Of a DNA stretch of 64,000 nucleotides, positions 12,276-20,570 are shown one piece after another. Origin of the DNA: Sphingomonas sp. Leaf17 (GTDB lineage: Bacteria > Pseudomonadota > Alphaproteobacteria > Sphingomonadales > Sphingomonadaceae); assembly GCF_001421505.1 (NCBI RefSeq), contig NZ_LMKL01000006.1, forward strand, positions 310,001 to 374,000, written 5' to 3'. The number at the start of each line of letters is the position of its first letter. Position 1 is the first letter of the stretch. The translations under genes and the position numbers were made by a program. The notes beneath the pieces were generated by a model. It saw only the letters and a program-made list of their open reading frames with translations, was not told the origin of the DNA and made no database searches.

Positions 12276-13577
12276 ATGGCACCGCTTCCCCCCTTCCCCT
12301 GGATCGACGTCGCGATCATCTTCGCCCTCGTCGCGCTGAACGGCGTGTTCGCGATGAGCGAACTCGCGATCGTGTCCGCGCGCAAAGCCCGGCTGGAGGC
12401 GATGGCCCGTGCCGGCAAGGCCGGCGCGCGGGCGGCGATGGTGCTGGCGGCCGATCCGGGCAAGTTCCTGTCGACGGTCCAGATCGGCATCACCCTGATC
12501 GGCATCGTCGCCGGTGCCTATTCGGGCGCGAGCCTGGGCACGCCGGTGGGCGCGCGAATCGCGATGCTGGGGGTGGCGGACGAGTTGGCCTATACGATCG
12601 GCTACACGCTGGTCATCGCGCTGACGACCTTCGCCTCGCTCATCATCGGCGAGCTGGTGCCCAAGCAGTTTGCCCTCCGCGCGCCCGAGCCGATCGCGGC
12701 GTTCATGGCGATGCCGATGCGCTGGCTGGCGATCGGCACCGCGCCGATCGTCTGGCTGCTCGACGGGACCAGCGCGCTGATCTTCCGCATCCTGCGCCTC
12801 AACCGCGAATCGGAGGAGCATGTGACGGCGGAGGAACTGCACCTGATCGTGGCGGAAGCCTCCAAGTCGGGCGTGATCGAGGAGCATGAGCGCACGATCA
12901 TTTCCGGCGTCGTCCGCCTTGCTGACCGGCCGGTGCGCGAAGTGATGACGCCGCGCACCGAGGTCGACTGGATGGACATCGACCTCGATGCCGACGGCAT
13001 CCGAACGAAGCTGCTGGCGACCTCGCACACCCGCCTGCCGATCGCCGAAGGATCGGTCGACGCCTGTGTCGGCGTGGTGCAGGCGCGCGACATCGCCGCC
13101 GCGCTGTTTCGTGGCGAAACGCTCGACCTGCGCCGGCTGATGCGGAAAGCCCCCGTCGTGATCGACCGGATCGACGCGATGGACGCGCTGATCGCGCTGC
13201 GTCAGGCCGAAGTGCCGATGGCGCTGATCCATGACGAATACGGCCATTTCGAGGGGATCGTGACGCCCGCCGACCTGCTCGCCGCGATCGCGGGCGAATT
13301 CGCGTCGGACACCGACCCCGACGACGCGCCGTCAATCGTGGTGCGCGACGACGGGTCGCTGCTGGTCGCCGGCACCACCGCCGCCGACACACTGGCCGAA
13401 CGGCTCGGGATCGACCTGCCCGAGGACCGCGACTATGCCACCGTCGCGGGCCTTGCGCTGGCCGTCTTCCGCCATTTGCCGGGCGAGGGCGAGAGCTTCG
13501 TCGAACAGGGCTGGAAGTTTGAGATCGTCGATCTGGACGGCCGCCGCATCGACAAGGTCCTCGTCAGCGAGGCGTAA
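12276..13577 (+). CDS. CorC/HlyC-type hemolysin family protein (CNNM, CBS pair)
   Basis: 433 residues. Residues 5-195 form the DUF21/CNNM membrane domain with three to four helices (VAIIFALVALNGVFAMSELAIVSARKARLE). A CBS pair follows at ~215-335 (VREVMTPRTEVDWMDID, PMALIHDEYGHFEGIVTPADLL), then a CorC_HlyC domain at ~350-430. Related proteins export or sense magnesium or cobalt; the hemolysin name is historical. ATG 12276 is taken because the upstream in-frame TTG region has no homology. Divergent from the OmpA-family gene. Confidence 0.9.
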   Translation: MAPLPPFPWIDVAIIFALVALNGVFAMSELAIVSARKARLEAMARAGKAGARAAMVLAADPGKFLSTVQIGITLIGIVAGAYSGASLGTPVGARIAMLGVADELAYTIGYTLVIALTTFASLIIGELVPKQFALRAPEPIAAFMAMPMRWLAIGTAPIVWLLDGTSALIFRILRLNRESEEHVTAEELHLIVAEASKSGVIEEHERTIISGVVRLADRPVREVMTPRTEVDWMDIDLDADGIRTKLLATSHTRLPIAEGSVDACVGVVQARDIAAALFRGETLDLRRLMRKAPVVIDRIDAMDALIALRQAEVPMALIHDEYGHFEGIVTPADLLAAIAGEFASDTDPDDAPSIVVRDDGSLLVAGTTAADTLAERLGIDLPEDRDYATVAGLALAVFRHLPGEGESFVEQGWKFEIVDLDGRRIDKVLVSEA

Positions 13578-13581
13578 GGCC

Positions 13582-14034
13582 CTACCCCGCCGACCGCTTC
13601 AGCAACGCCATCCGCAGGCATTCGCAGACCACCGCATCGGTCTGGTTCAGCAGGCGGTGGCGGAAGGTCACGATCCCCGCCCCGGGTCGCGACCGGCTGT
13701 CCTTCAGCGCAACGACCTCTGTTTCGGCGCGCAGCGTGTCGCCGATGAACACCGGGTTGGGCATCACGACCTTGTCATAGCCAAGGTTCGCCACCAGCGT
13801 CCCCAATGTCGTGTCACCGACCGACAGGCCGACCATCAGCGCGAACGTAAAGGTGCCGTTGACGAGGATCCGGCCAAACTCCGACGCCTTCGCCGCCTCC
13901 GCATCCAGGTGCAGCGGCTGCGGATTATGCGTCATCACCGTGAACAGCAGATTGTCGGTTTCGGTGACGGTCCGGCGGATGTCATGCGCCAGCACGTCGC
14001 CGACGGTCCATTGATCGTAGAAGCGGCCGGCCAT
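13582..14034 (-). CDS. MaoC family dehydratase
   Basis: 150 residues of the hot-dog fold. The (R)-hydratase catalytic motif is visible as NLLFTVMTHNPQPLHLDAEAAKASEFG with NGTFTFAL after it (Asp/His/Asn positions typical of MaoC). It starts one base inside the stop of the carboxylase alpha gene, so it is translationally coupled and is the last gene of the leucine/isovalerate operon. It may hydrate an unsaturated acyl-CoA of this pathway; no crotonase-type methylglutaconyl-CoA hydratase is present in the cluster. Confidence 0.85.
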   Translation of the reverse strand: MAGRFYDQWTVGDVLAHDIRRTVTETDNLLFTVMTHNPQPLHLDAEAAKASEFGRILVNGTFTFALMVGLSVGDTTLGTLVANLGYDKVVMPNPVFIGDTLRAETEVVALKDSRSRPGAGIVTFRHRLLNQTDAVVCECLRMALLKRSAG

Positions 14035-15881
14035 TATCCCTCGTCCTTCGCGATGCGGGCGAGCAGCAACCCGTCATTGACCTGCGCGCCCGTCACCGCC
14101 GCCAGTTCGGCGACGACACCGTCGAACGGCGCGACCAGCGCATGTTCCATCTTCATCGCCTCCAGCGTCAGCAGCGGCTGCCCCTTGCAGACGCGGTCGC
14201 CCTGCGCCACCGCAACCGCAATGATCCGCCCGGGCATCGGCGACAGGATCGACCCGTCGCCAGCGGCGGCCCCGCCCGCCAAATCCACCCGCCAGCGCGT
14301 GACCGGCCAGCTTTGCCCGGCATCGGTCAGCAGGACCGACTCCATCCCCGACCCGACCCGCGGGCCAATCGCGGTTTCGACCGGTGTGCCGTCGACCAGC
14401 ACCATCGCCCGCTCGACCGGCGCGGCGTTCAGGCGAAAGCCCGGCAACGCGGTCGCCCCCAGCAGCCGTCCGGTCGCCTGCGCCAGTACCGGCGCAGGCG
14501 GTGCATCCGCCGGCATCATTGCGCCCCCGGCCCGCGCGATCAGCCCGGTATCCATCGTGCCGGCGACAAAATCGGGATGCGCCAGCGCCTTGACCAGAAA
14601 TCCGGCATTGGTGCGCAGCGGCCAGATGACGCTGCCCGCCACCGCGTCCGACAAGGCTGTCCGCGCCGCGTCGCGGGTGGGGCCGTGCGCGATCAGCTTG
14701 GCGATCATCGGGTCGTACCAGGGCGAAATCTCGCCGCCCTCGTCAACGCCGGTGTCGACGCGGACACGCCCGTCCAGCGCGAACCGGTCGAGCCGGCCGA
14801 TCGACGGCAGGAATCCCTTGGCGGGATCCTCGGCATACAGCCGCGCCTCCATCGCCCAGCCAGTGATCGACAGATCACCTTGCGTCATCGGCAACGGCTC
14901 GCCCGACGCCACCCGCAACTGCCATTCAACCAGATCGACGCCGGTGATCGCCTCGGTCACCGGATGTTCGACCTGCAACCGGGTGTTCATTTCCATGAAC
15001 CAGATGCGGTCGGCGCGCAGGCCATCGCCATTCTCAAGGCCGGCGTCGGCGATGAACTCGATCGTGCCCGCGCCAACATAGTCGACCGCCTTGGCCGCGC
15101 GCACCGCCGCCGCGCAGATCGCGTCGCGGGTGGCGGGGTCCATGCCGGGGGCGGGTGCTTCCTCGATCACCTTCTGGTGACGACGTTGCAGCGAACAGTC
15201 GCGCTCGAACAGATGAACGACCTGGCCGTGGGTGTCGCCGAACACCTGCACCTCGATATGGCGCGGGTTGGTGATCCATTTTTCGAGCAGGACATGGTCG
15301 TTGCCGAAACTCGCCGCCGCCTCGCGCCGGCACGATGCCAGCGCCTCGGCGAAGTCGGCGGGGGCGTCGACCTTGCGCATCCCCTTGCCGCCGCCGCCGG
15401 CCACCGCCTTGATGAGCACGGGATAGCCGATCGCCGATGCCTCGTCCGCAAGGCGTTCGGGCGACTGGTCCGCGCCCTGATAGCCCGGCGTCACCGGCAC
15501 GCCCGCCGCGATCATCCGCGCCTTGGCCGCATCCTTCAGCCCCATCGCGGTGATGCTGGCCGGCGGTGCGCCGACCCAGACCAGACGCGCGTCGATCACG
15601 CTTTGCGCGAACGCTGCGTTTTCCGACAGGAAACCGTAGCCGGGATGGATCGCCTCCGCGCCGGCCTCACGCGCGGCGGCGATGATCCGGTCGCCGAGCA
15701 GATAGCTCTCACGCACCGGGGCCGGGCCGATATGCACCGCCGCATCGGCCGCACGCACATGCAGCGCATCGGCATCCGCATCGGAATAGACCGCGATCGT
15801 TCGGATCCCCATCGCCTTTGCGGTACGGATGATGCGGCAGGCGATCTCGCCACGATTGGCGATGAGCAGGGACTGGATCAT
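14034..15881 (-). CDS. mccA: Methylcrotonyl-CoA carboxylase, biotin-carrying alpha subunit
   Basis: 615 residues. Biotin carboxylase part at 1-445 (SLLIANRGEIACRIIRTAKAMG, GGGGKGMRKV ATP loop, FMEMNTRLQVEHPVTEAITG) and a C-terminal biotinyl domain with EAMKMEH, biotinylated Lys577. It carboxylates biotin with bicarbonate and ATP and passes the carboxyl to the beta subunit. The family alone cannot separate methylcrotonyl- from propionyl- or acetyl-CoA carboxylases; position next to isovaleryl-CoA dehydrogenase argues for methylcrotonyl-CoA. Its ATG overlaps the TGA of the inserted DUF559 gene by ATGA. Confidence 0.92.
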   Translation of the reverse strand: MIQSLLIANRGEIACRIIRTAKAMGIRTIAVYSDADADALHVRAADAAVHIGPAPVRESYLLGDRIIAAAREAGAEAIHPGYGFLSENAAFAQSVIDARLVWVGAPPASITAMGLKDAAKARMIAAGVPVTPGYQGADQSPERLADEASAIGYPVLIKAVAGGGGKGMRKVDAPADFAEALASCRREAAASFGNDHVLLEKWITNPRHIEVQVFGDTHGQVVHLFERDCSLQRRHQKVIEEAPAPGMDPATRDAICAAAVRAAKAVDYVGAGTIEFIADAGLENGDGLRADRIWFMEMNTRLQVEHPVTEAITGVDLVEWQLRVASGEPLPMTQGDLSITGWAMEARLYAEDPAKGFLPSIGRLDRFALDGRVRVDTGVDEGGEISPWYDPMIAKLIAHGPTRDAARTALSDAVAGSVIWPLRTNAGFLVKALAHPDFVAGTMDTGLIARAGGAMMPADAPPAPVLAQATGRLLGATALPGFRLNAAPVERAMVLVDGTPVETAIGPRVGSGMESVLLTDAGQSWPVTRWRVDLAGGAAAGDGSILSPMPGRIIAVAVAQGDRVCKGQPLLTLEAMKMEHALVAPFDGVVAELAAVTGAQVNDGLLLARIAKDEG

Positions 15882-16291
15882 GGGTTTTCGTCCACCGTCA
15901 AAACCTCCCCGGAACGGGGAGGGGGACCAGCCGAAGGCTGGTGGAGGGGTTGGCGCGCTGTACAGGATAGCAGGATGGCACGAACGACGCCGTCCAGATC
16001 GGTCAGCACATTGCGCGCGGGAATGCGGAGCGTCTGGAAGCCCAGAGCCGTCAGTCGCCCATCACGAATGGGTGTATCACCACAAGCATGGGTTTCGCCG
16101 TCGATTTCGATCGCGAGCCTTGTGGACAGACAGGCGAAGTCGAGGCTGTAGGCGTCGATCGGATGTTGCCGGCGGAACTTGAAACCGCCGGGCCGGGTAC
16201 GAAGGACGCGCCACAGGACGACCTCTGGGAGGTTGCCGCTTCGGCGCTCGCGGCGGGCGAGATCAATGACCTTTCGACTCGTGGCAAACAC
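15878..16291 (-). CDS. DUF559 endonuclease-like protein inserted in the leucine operon
   Basis: 137 residues from a GTG at 16291. It matches the DUF559/Vsr-like fold of the PD-(D/E)XK superfamily: LPEVVLWRVLR with Glu23, KFRRQHPIDAYSLDFACLS with Asp51, and LAIEIDGETH with Glu62 and Asp64, the likely metal ligands. The last ~20 residues (QPLHQPSAGPPPRSGEV) are encoded by one of two inverted repeats that bracket the gene, and the start codon touches the other. It sits between mccB and mccA and ends in an ATGA overlap with mccA. Function unknown; a nuclease role is inferred from the residues only. Confidence 0.8.
   Translation of the reverse strand: MFATSRKVIDLARRERRSGNLPEVVLWRVLRTRPGGFKFRRQHPIDAYSLDFACLSTRLAIEIDGETHACGDTPIRDGRLTALGFQTLRIPARNVLTDLDGVVRAILLSCTARQPLHQPSAGPPPRSGEVLTVDENP
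15903..15950. repeat. Inverted repeat, left copy, at the 3' end of the DUF559 gene
   Basis: A 48-base element: ACCTCCCCGGAACGGGGAGG, then GGGACC, a small hairpin (CCAGCCGAAGGCTGG), then GTGGAGGGGT. The first 26 bases (15903-15928) match the complement of 16318-16343 exactly. It lies within the coding sequence, so it encodes the C-terminal Pro/Gly-rich tail of the DUF559 protein. Confidence 0.9.
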
Positions 16292-16343
16292 CCCTCCACC
16301 ATCCGGCTGCGCCGGACGGTCCCCCTCCCCGTTCCGGGGAGGT
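16290..16343. repeat. Inverted repeat, right copy, at the 5' end of the DUF559 gene
   Basis: A 54-base element in opposite orientation to 15903-15950. It shares the 26-base outer block exactly and GTGGAGGGGT at the inner end; the middle hairpin differs (TCCGGCTGCGCCGGA instead of CCAGCCGAAGGCTGG) but is again self-complementary, a sign of selection on structure. It overlaps the GTG start of the DUF559 gene and lies just after the mccB stop. Confidence 0.9.
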
Positions 16344-16365
16344 ATTGGCGGTGCACCCACCCCCC

Positions 16366-17964
16366 TCACATCCGGAACACGCCGAAGCGCGCGCCCTCCG
16401 CCACGGGCGCGTTCAGCGATGCCGCCAGGGCCAGACCCAGAACGTCGCGGGTCTGCGCGGGGTCGATGATGCCGTCGTCCCACAGGCGGGCGGTGGCGTA
16501 GTACGGACTGCCTTCCGCCTCGTATTTCGCGCGGACCGGGGCCTTGAACACCTCGGCCTCTTGCCGGGTCCAGGTCGCAGCGTCGCGGTGGACGGTGGCC
16601 AGCACGCTGGCCGCCTGCTCCCCACCCATCACGCTGATCCGCGCATTGGGCCAGGTAAACAGGAAGCGCGGGGAATAGGCGCGGCCGCACATGCCGTAAT
16701 TGCCCGCGCCGAAGCTGCCGCCGATCAGCACGGTGATCTTCGGGACGCTGGCGGTCGCGACCGCGGTGACCAGCTTGGCCCCGTTCTTGGCGATCCCTTC
16801 GGCCTCGTACTTCCCGCCGACCATGAAGCCCGAGATGTTCTGGAGGAACAGCAGCGGGATGCCACGTTGCTGCGCAAGTTCGATGAAATGCGCGCCCTTG
16901 ACCGCGCTTTCGCTGAACAACACGCCGTTATTCGCCAGGATCGCGACTTTCATGCCGTGGATCTCGGCAAACCCGCATACCAGCGTGGTGCCGTACAATG
17001 CCTTGAATTCGTGGAAGCGGCTGCCGTCGACCAGCCGCGCGATCACCTCGCGCACGTCATAGGGCGCGCGGACGTCGTCGGGGATGATGCCGTACAGGTC
17101 GTCGGCCGGGTAGAGCGGCGGGGCCGCATCCGGGTCGATCGCCGGGGCACGATCGGCGGGCAGCGTCGAGACGATATCGCGCACGATCGACAGCGCGTGG
17201 GCGTCACTGTCGGCGACATGATCGACCACGCCCGACCGCCGTCCGTGCAGGTCGCCGCCGCCCAGATCCTCGGCGCTGATGACCTCGCCGGTCGCCGCCT
17301 GCACCAAAGGTGGCCCGGCGAGGAAGATCGTCCCCTGCCCGCGCACGATGACGCTTTCGTCGGACATGGCGGGGACGTACGCGCCGCCGGCGGTGCAGCT
17401 GCCCATCACGCAGGCGACCTGCGCGATGCCCGCCGCGCTCATCTGCGCCTGATTGAAGAAGATGCGGCCGAAATGATCGCGGTCGGGAAACACCTCCGCC
17501 TGGTTGGGCAGGTTCGCGCCGCCGCTGTCGACCAGATAGACGCACGGCAATCGGTTCTCGGCGGCGATCTCCTGCGCGCGCAGATGTTTCTTCACGGTCA
17601 GCGGGTAATAGGTGCCGCCTTTCACCGTCGCGTCGTTGCAGACGATCATAACCTGCCGCCCGGACACCCGGCCGACGCCGGCGATGATGCCCGCGCCGGG
17701 CACGTCGTCGCCGTACAGGCCGCCTGCGGCAAGCTGGCCGATCTCCAGAAACGGACTGCCGGCGTCAAGCAACTGCCCCACCCGGTCGCGCGGAAGCAGC
17801 TTGCCGCGCGCGACGTGCTTGGCGCGGGCGGCGTCGGACCCGCCCCGTGCCGCGTCCGCCACCGTCACCCGCAGCGTTGCCGCGAGTGCACGGTTGTGCG
17901 CGGCGTTGGCGCGGAACCCATCGCTGTCGCGCACGACCGTGGTGGCAAGGACCGGACCGCTCAT
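16366..17964 (-). CDS. mccB: Methylcrotonyl-CoA carboxylase, carboxyltransferase beta subunit
   Basis: 532 residues of the carboxyltransferase family. Features include [18 protein letters not shown] near 55, [19 protein letters not shown] near 145 (typical of methylcrotonyl-CoA carboxylase rather than propionyl-CoA carboxylase), [19 protein letters not shown] near 185 and [21 protein letters not shown] near 430. Transfers carboxyl from biotin to the gamma carbon of 3-methylcrotonyl-CoA in leucine breakdown. Its ATG overlaps the stop of ivd by four bases. The operon continues into the DUF559 gene 74 bases after its stop. Confidence 0.94.
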   Translation of the reverse strand: MSGPVLATTVVRDSDGFRANAAHNRALAATLRVTVADAARGGSDAARAKHVARGKLLPRDRVGQLLDAGSPFLEIGQLAAGGLYGDDVPGAGIIAGVGRVSGRQVMIVCNDATVKGGTYYPLTVKKHLRAQEIAAENRLPCVYLVDSGGANLPNQAEVFPDRDHFGRIFFNQAQMSAAGIAQVACVMGSCTAGGAYVPAMSDESVIVRGQGTIFLAGPPLVQAATGEVISAEDLGGGDLHGRRSGVVDHVADSDAHALSIVRDIVSTLPADRAPAIDPDAAPPLYPADDLYGIIPDDVRAPYDVREVIARLVDGSRFHEFKALYGTTLVCGFAEIHGMKVAILANNGVLFSESAVKGAHFIELAQQRGIPLLFLQNISGFMVGGKYEAEGIAKNGAKLVTAVATASVPKITVLIGGSFGAGNYGMCGRAYSPRFLFTWPNARISVMGGEQAASVLATVHRDAATWTRQEAEVFKAPVRAKYEAEGSPYYATARLWDDGIIDPAQTRDVLGLALAASLNAPVAEGARFGVFRM

Positions 17965-19100
17965 GCGCCGATCAGCTCCCGCCCGATCAGCATCCGGCGG
18001 ATTTCGTTCGTCCCCGCGCCGATATCCAGCAATTTGGCGTCGCGCAGGAAGCGTTCGACCGGCCAGTCCTTTGTATAGCCCGCACCGCCCAGCGCCTGCA
18101 CCGCCTCGCCCGCCACGCGAAACGCGTTCTCGCTGGCCAGCAGGATCGCGCCGGCCGCGTCGAACCGCGTCGTCCGGCCCGCGTCGCAGGATTTCGCGAC
18201 CGCATAGACATAGGCACGCGCCGAATTCAGCGCGACGTACATGTCGGCGATTTTGGCCTGGATCAGCTGGAACCCGCCGATCGCCTGCCCGAACTGTTTC
18301 CGCTCGCGCACATACGGCAACACCACGTCAAGGCATGCCTGCATCACGCCCAGCTGGATGCCGGCCAGCACGGTGCGCTCGTAATCCAGCCCGCTCATCA
18401 GCACGCCGACGCCACCGTTTTCCGGCCCCATCACATTGGCCTCGGGCACCTCGCAGTCATTGAAGACCAGTTCGGCGGTCGGGCTGCCGCGCATGCCCAT
18501 CTTGTCGATCTTCTGGCCGATCGCGAAGCCGGGCATGTCCTTTTCGATCAGGAACGTGGTGATGCCGCGACTGCCCTCGCCGGTCTTGGCATACACGACC
18601 AGCGTATCGGCCTCGGGCGCGTTGGTGATCCAGAACTTGGTGCCGTTCAGGACATAGCCGCCCTGCACACGATCCGCCTTCAGCTTCATCGAGACGACAT
18701 CGGATCCCGCCCCGGCCTCCGACATGGCGAGGCTGCCGACATGTTCGCCGGAGATCAGCTTGGGCAGATATTTCGCCTTCTGCTCCGGGCTGGCCCAGCG
18801 CGCGATCTGGTTGATGCACAGGTTGGAATGCGCGCCGTACGACAGGCCGACCGAGGCCGAGGCACGGCTGACTTCCTCACAGGCGATGACGTGTTCGAGA
18901 TAGCCGAGGCCAAGCCCGCCATCCTCCTCGGCCACCGTGATGCCGTGCAGGCCAAGGTCACCCATTTCGGTCCACAGCGCGCGCGGGAACCAGTCGTCGG
19001 CGTCGATCTTGGCCGCGATCGGCGCGATCCGGTCGGTTGCGAACCGCTGTGTCGTGTCGCGGATCATGTCGGCGGTGTCGCCCAGCGCGAAATCGAACAT
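17961..19100 (-). CDS. ivd: Isovaleryl-CoA dehydrogenase
   Basis: 379 residues of the acyl-CoA dehydrogenase family, an FAD flavoprotein. The catalytic base is Glu241 in [12 protein letters not shown], a position (helix G) specific to isovaleryl-CoA dehydrogenases and a few relatives. Other signatures: SMSEAGAG-type [15 protein letters not shown] near 127, [14 protein letters not shown] near 160 and [20 protein letters not shown] near 335. It oxidises isovaleryl-CoA to 3-methylcrotonyl-CoA, the step before the carboxylase encoded downstream. First gene of the operon, divergent from the LysR gene with 86 bases between starts. Confidence 0.95.
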   Translation of the reverse strand: MFDFALGDTADMIRDTTQRFATDRIAPIAAKIDADDWFPRALWTEMGDLGLHGITVAEEDGGLGLGYLEHVIACEEVSRASASVGLSYGAHSNLCINQIARWASPEQKAKYLPKLISGEHVGSLAMSEAGAGSDVVSMKLKADRVQGGYVLNGTKFWITNAPEADTLVVYAKTGEGSRGITTFLIEKDMPGFAIGQKIDKMGMRGSPTAELVFNDCEVPEANVMGPENGGVGVLMSGLDYERTVLAGIQLGVMQACLDVVLPYVRERKQFGQAIGGFQLIQAKIADMYVALNSARAYVYAVAKSCDAGRTTRFDAAGAILLASENAFRVAGEAVQALGGAGYTKDWPVERFLRDAKLLDIGAGTNEIRRMLIGRELIGA

Positions 19101-19176
19101 CCGTCTCTCCTGTTTTGCCGCAAGGTAGCGCGTTCGCGGACCGGATGAAAATTGAATGATGCGACGTGACGCTATA

Positions 19177-19202
19177 GATACGGTCTATGATAGACCGGTA
19201 TC
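19177..19202. promoter_or_regulatory. Palindromic operator over the LysR start codon
   Basis: GATAC-GGTCTA-TGA-TAGACC-GGTATC is a dyad with one extra base in one arm, centred on the ATG at 19187. A TATAGAT box at 19173-19179 would place the transcript start at or next to the ATG, and TTGAAT at 19152-19157 could be the -35 (15-base spacer). It lies in the divergent ivd-LysR region, so it is a good candidate for LysR autoregulation and control of the leucine operon. Confidence 0.55.
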
Positions 19203-20080
19203 AGCTGCGCTATTTCCTGGCCGTGGTCGACCACGGCAATTTCTCGCGCGCGGCCGAACGCTGCAACGTGTCGCAACCCACGCTGTCGGTCGGCATCGCC
19301 AAGCTGGAACGGTTTCTGGGCGCGCCGCTGTTCCTGCGGTCGAGCCAGCGGGTCGAGCTGACCCCGGCGGGTTCGCGCTTCCTGCTGCACGCGCGGCGGA
19401 TCGAGGGCGAGTTCAACCAGGCGTTGCAGGCGATGACCGACATCGGTCCTGCCGCGTCGGTGCTGCGGATCGGCGTGCTGCGCAGCATATCCGGCGCGTT
19501 GCTTGCGCGGGCGGCGGCGGGGATGCGCGCCGCCGATCCTGCCGCACAGGTCGAACTGGTCGAGGGCAGTGAGCGCGAGTTGAACGGCCATGTCGCGCGC
19601 GGCCGCGTCGATTGCGCGCTGACGCTTGTGGAGCGCGGTGGCGACCGGTTCCTGGAGCAGCCGTTGTTCGAGGAAGGCTATGCGCTGGCGCTGCCCGCCG
19701 ATCACCCATTGGCCGGGGAAGCGGTGGTCGCCGCCGAATCGCTCGCGGACAACACCATGATCGTGCGGCGGCACTGCGAGATGCTGTCCGATACCAGCCG
19801 CCATTTCATCGAACGCGGTGTGCGGCCGCATTTCGCCTATCGCGCCACCAATGACGAACGGGTGATGCTGCTGGTGGCGGCCGGGCTGGGCGTCACGGTC
19901 ATGCCGGAGCGGCATCGTCATCCCGGCTTGACGCGGCCAAGGCTGGCGGGGTTCGACGCGCGACGCACGGTCGGGCTGATCTTTGGCGCACAGGCCGAGC
20001 ATCTGGCCGGCGGCGGCGCGCCATTCCTTCACGCCTTACGGATGGCGGCCGCCCTGCCGGTCGACGACGGGGCGGCCTGA
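19187..20080 (+). CDS. LysR family transcriptional regulator
   Basis: 297 residues. Residues 1-60 are the winged helix-turn-helix of LysR proteins (YQLRYFLAVVDHGNFSRAAE, SQPTLSVGIAKLERFLGAPLF) and ~90-290 the periplasmic-binding-like effector domain. No Shine-Dalgarno is visible before ATG 19187, and a -10-like box lies about ten bases upstream, so the message may be leaderless. Divergent placement against ivd suggests that it controls the leucine/isovalerate operon; many proteobacteria use the MerR-type LiuR for that. The inducer is unknown. Confidence 0.88.
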   Translation: MIDRYQLRYFLAVVDHGNFSRAAERCNVSQPTLSVGIAKLERFLGAPLFLRSSQRVELTPAGSRFLLHARRIEGEFNQALQAMTDIGPAASVLRIGVLRSISGALLARAAAGMRAADPAAQVELVEGSERELNGHVARGRVDCALTLVERGGDRFLEQPLFEEGYALALPADHPLAGEAVVAAESLADNTMIVRRHCEMLSDTSRHFIERGVRPHFAYRATNDERVMLLVAAGLGVTVMPERHRHPGLTRPRLAGFDARRTVGLIFGAQAEHLAGGGAPFLHALRMAAALPVDDGAA

Positions 20081-20087
20081 CCACCGG

Positions 20088-20453
20088 TCAGTCGTGGCGG
20101 CCGTGGATCGCCCAGGCCAGCGCATAGGCACCGATCGCTGCGGCGGCGGCCCAGAGAACGGGGCTGTCCTCGACCGAGGCGCGGACGGCGACCCCGCCAC
20201 GCTGGGCGGCATCCTTGGCCTGCTCCGCCGTTGCGCGAAGCTGCGCGCCGCCGCGATCGGCCAGCGTCGGCGCATCGTCGATCGCGCCCCGCACCGCGTC
20301 CTTGACGGCACCATAGGCATGCTGCGCGCTGCCGGCGATCTGGTCGACGATGCCATCGGCCTGCCAGCCGGGCTTGCCGGCGATGTTGCCCGCGCCCTGC
20401 TCGATCTTGCCGGTGACGTTGCGGATCGTGCCCTTGAACTGGTCGTCGTTCAT
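20088..20453 (-). CDS. CsbD family stress protein
   Basis: 121 residues. The N-terminus MNDDQFKGTIRNVTGKIEQG matches CsbD-family proteins, with helical repeats rich in Gly, Ala and Gln after it, and a C-terminal hydrophobic helix (SPVLWAAAAAIGAYALAWAI) that may anchor it to the membrane. CsbD proteins accumulate in general stress; their biochemical role is unknown. The upstream GGAAC-N17-GTT element fits EcfG control. ATG 20453 is chosen since the frame upstream lacks homology. Confidence 0.88.
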   Translation of the reverse strand: MNDDQFKGTIRNVTGKIEQGAGNIAGKPGWQADGIVDQIAGSAQHAYGAVKDAVRGAIDDAPTLADRGGAQLRATAEQAKDAAQRGGVAVRASVEDSPVLWAAAAAIGAYALAWAIHGRHD

Positions 20454-20513
20454 GATGCGGTTCCTTGGCTGCGGGGTCGGCCGCGCATGGGCCGATCCTG
20501 GTTCAGCCCGATA

Positions 20514-20538
20514 AACCGTCGCGCCCGCGTAACGTTCC
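20514..20538 (-). promoter_or_regulatory. EcfG-type general stress promoter before the CsbD gene
   Basis: On the minus strand GGAAC (20538-20534), then 17 bases, then GTT (20516-20514). This fits the alphaproteobacterial EcfG consensus GGAAC-N16-17-(C)GTT. It would start transcription near 20506, about 50 bases before the CsbD start codon. Confidence 0.65.
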
Positions 20539-20570
20539 CCCACCGGCAACGCGCCCTCAGTGCGCCATCC

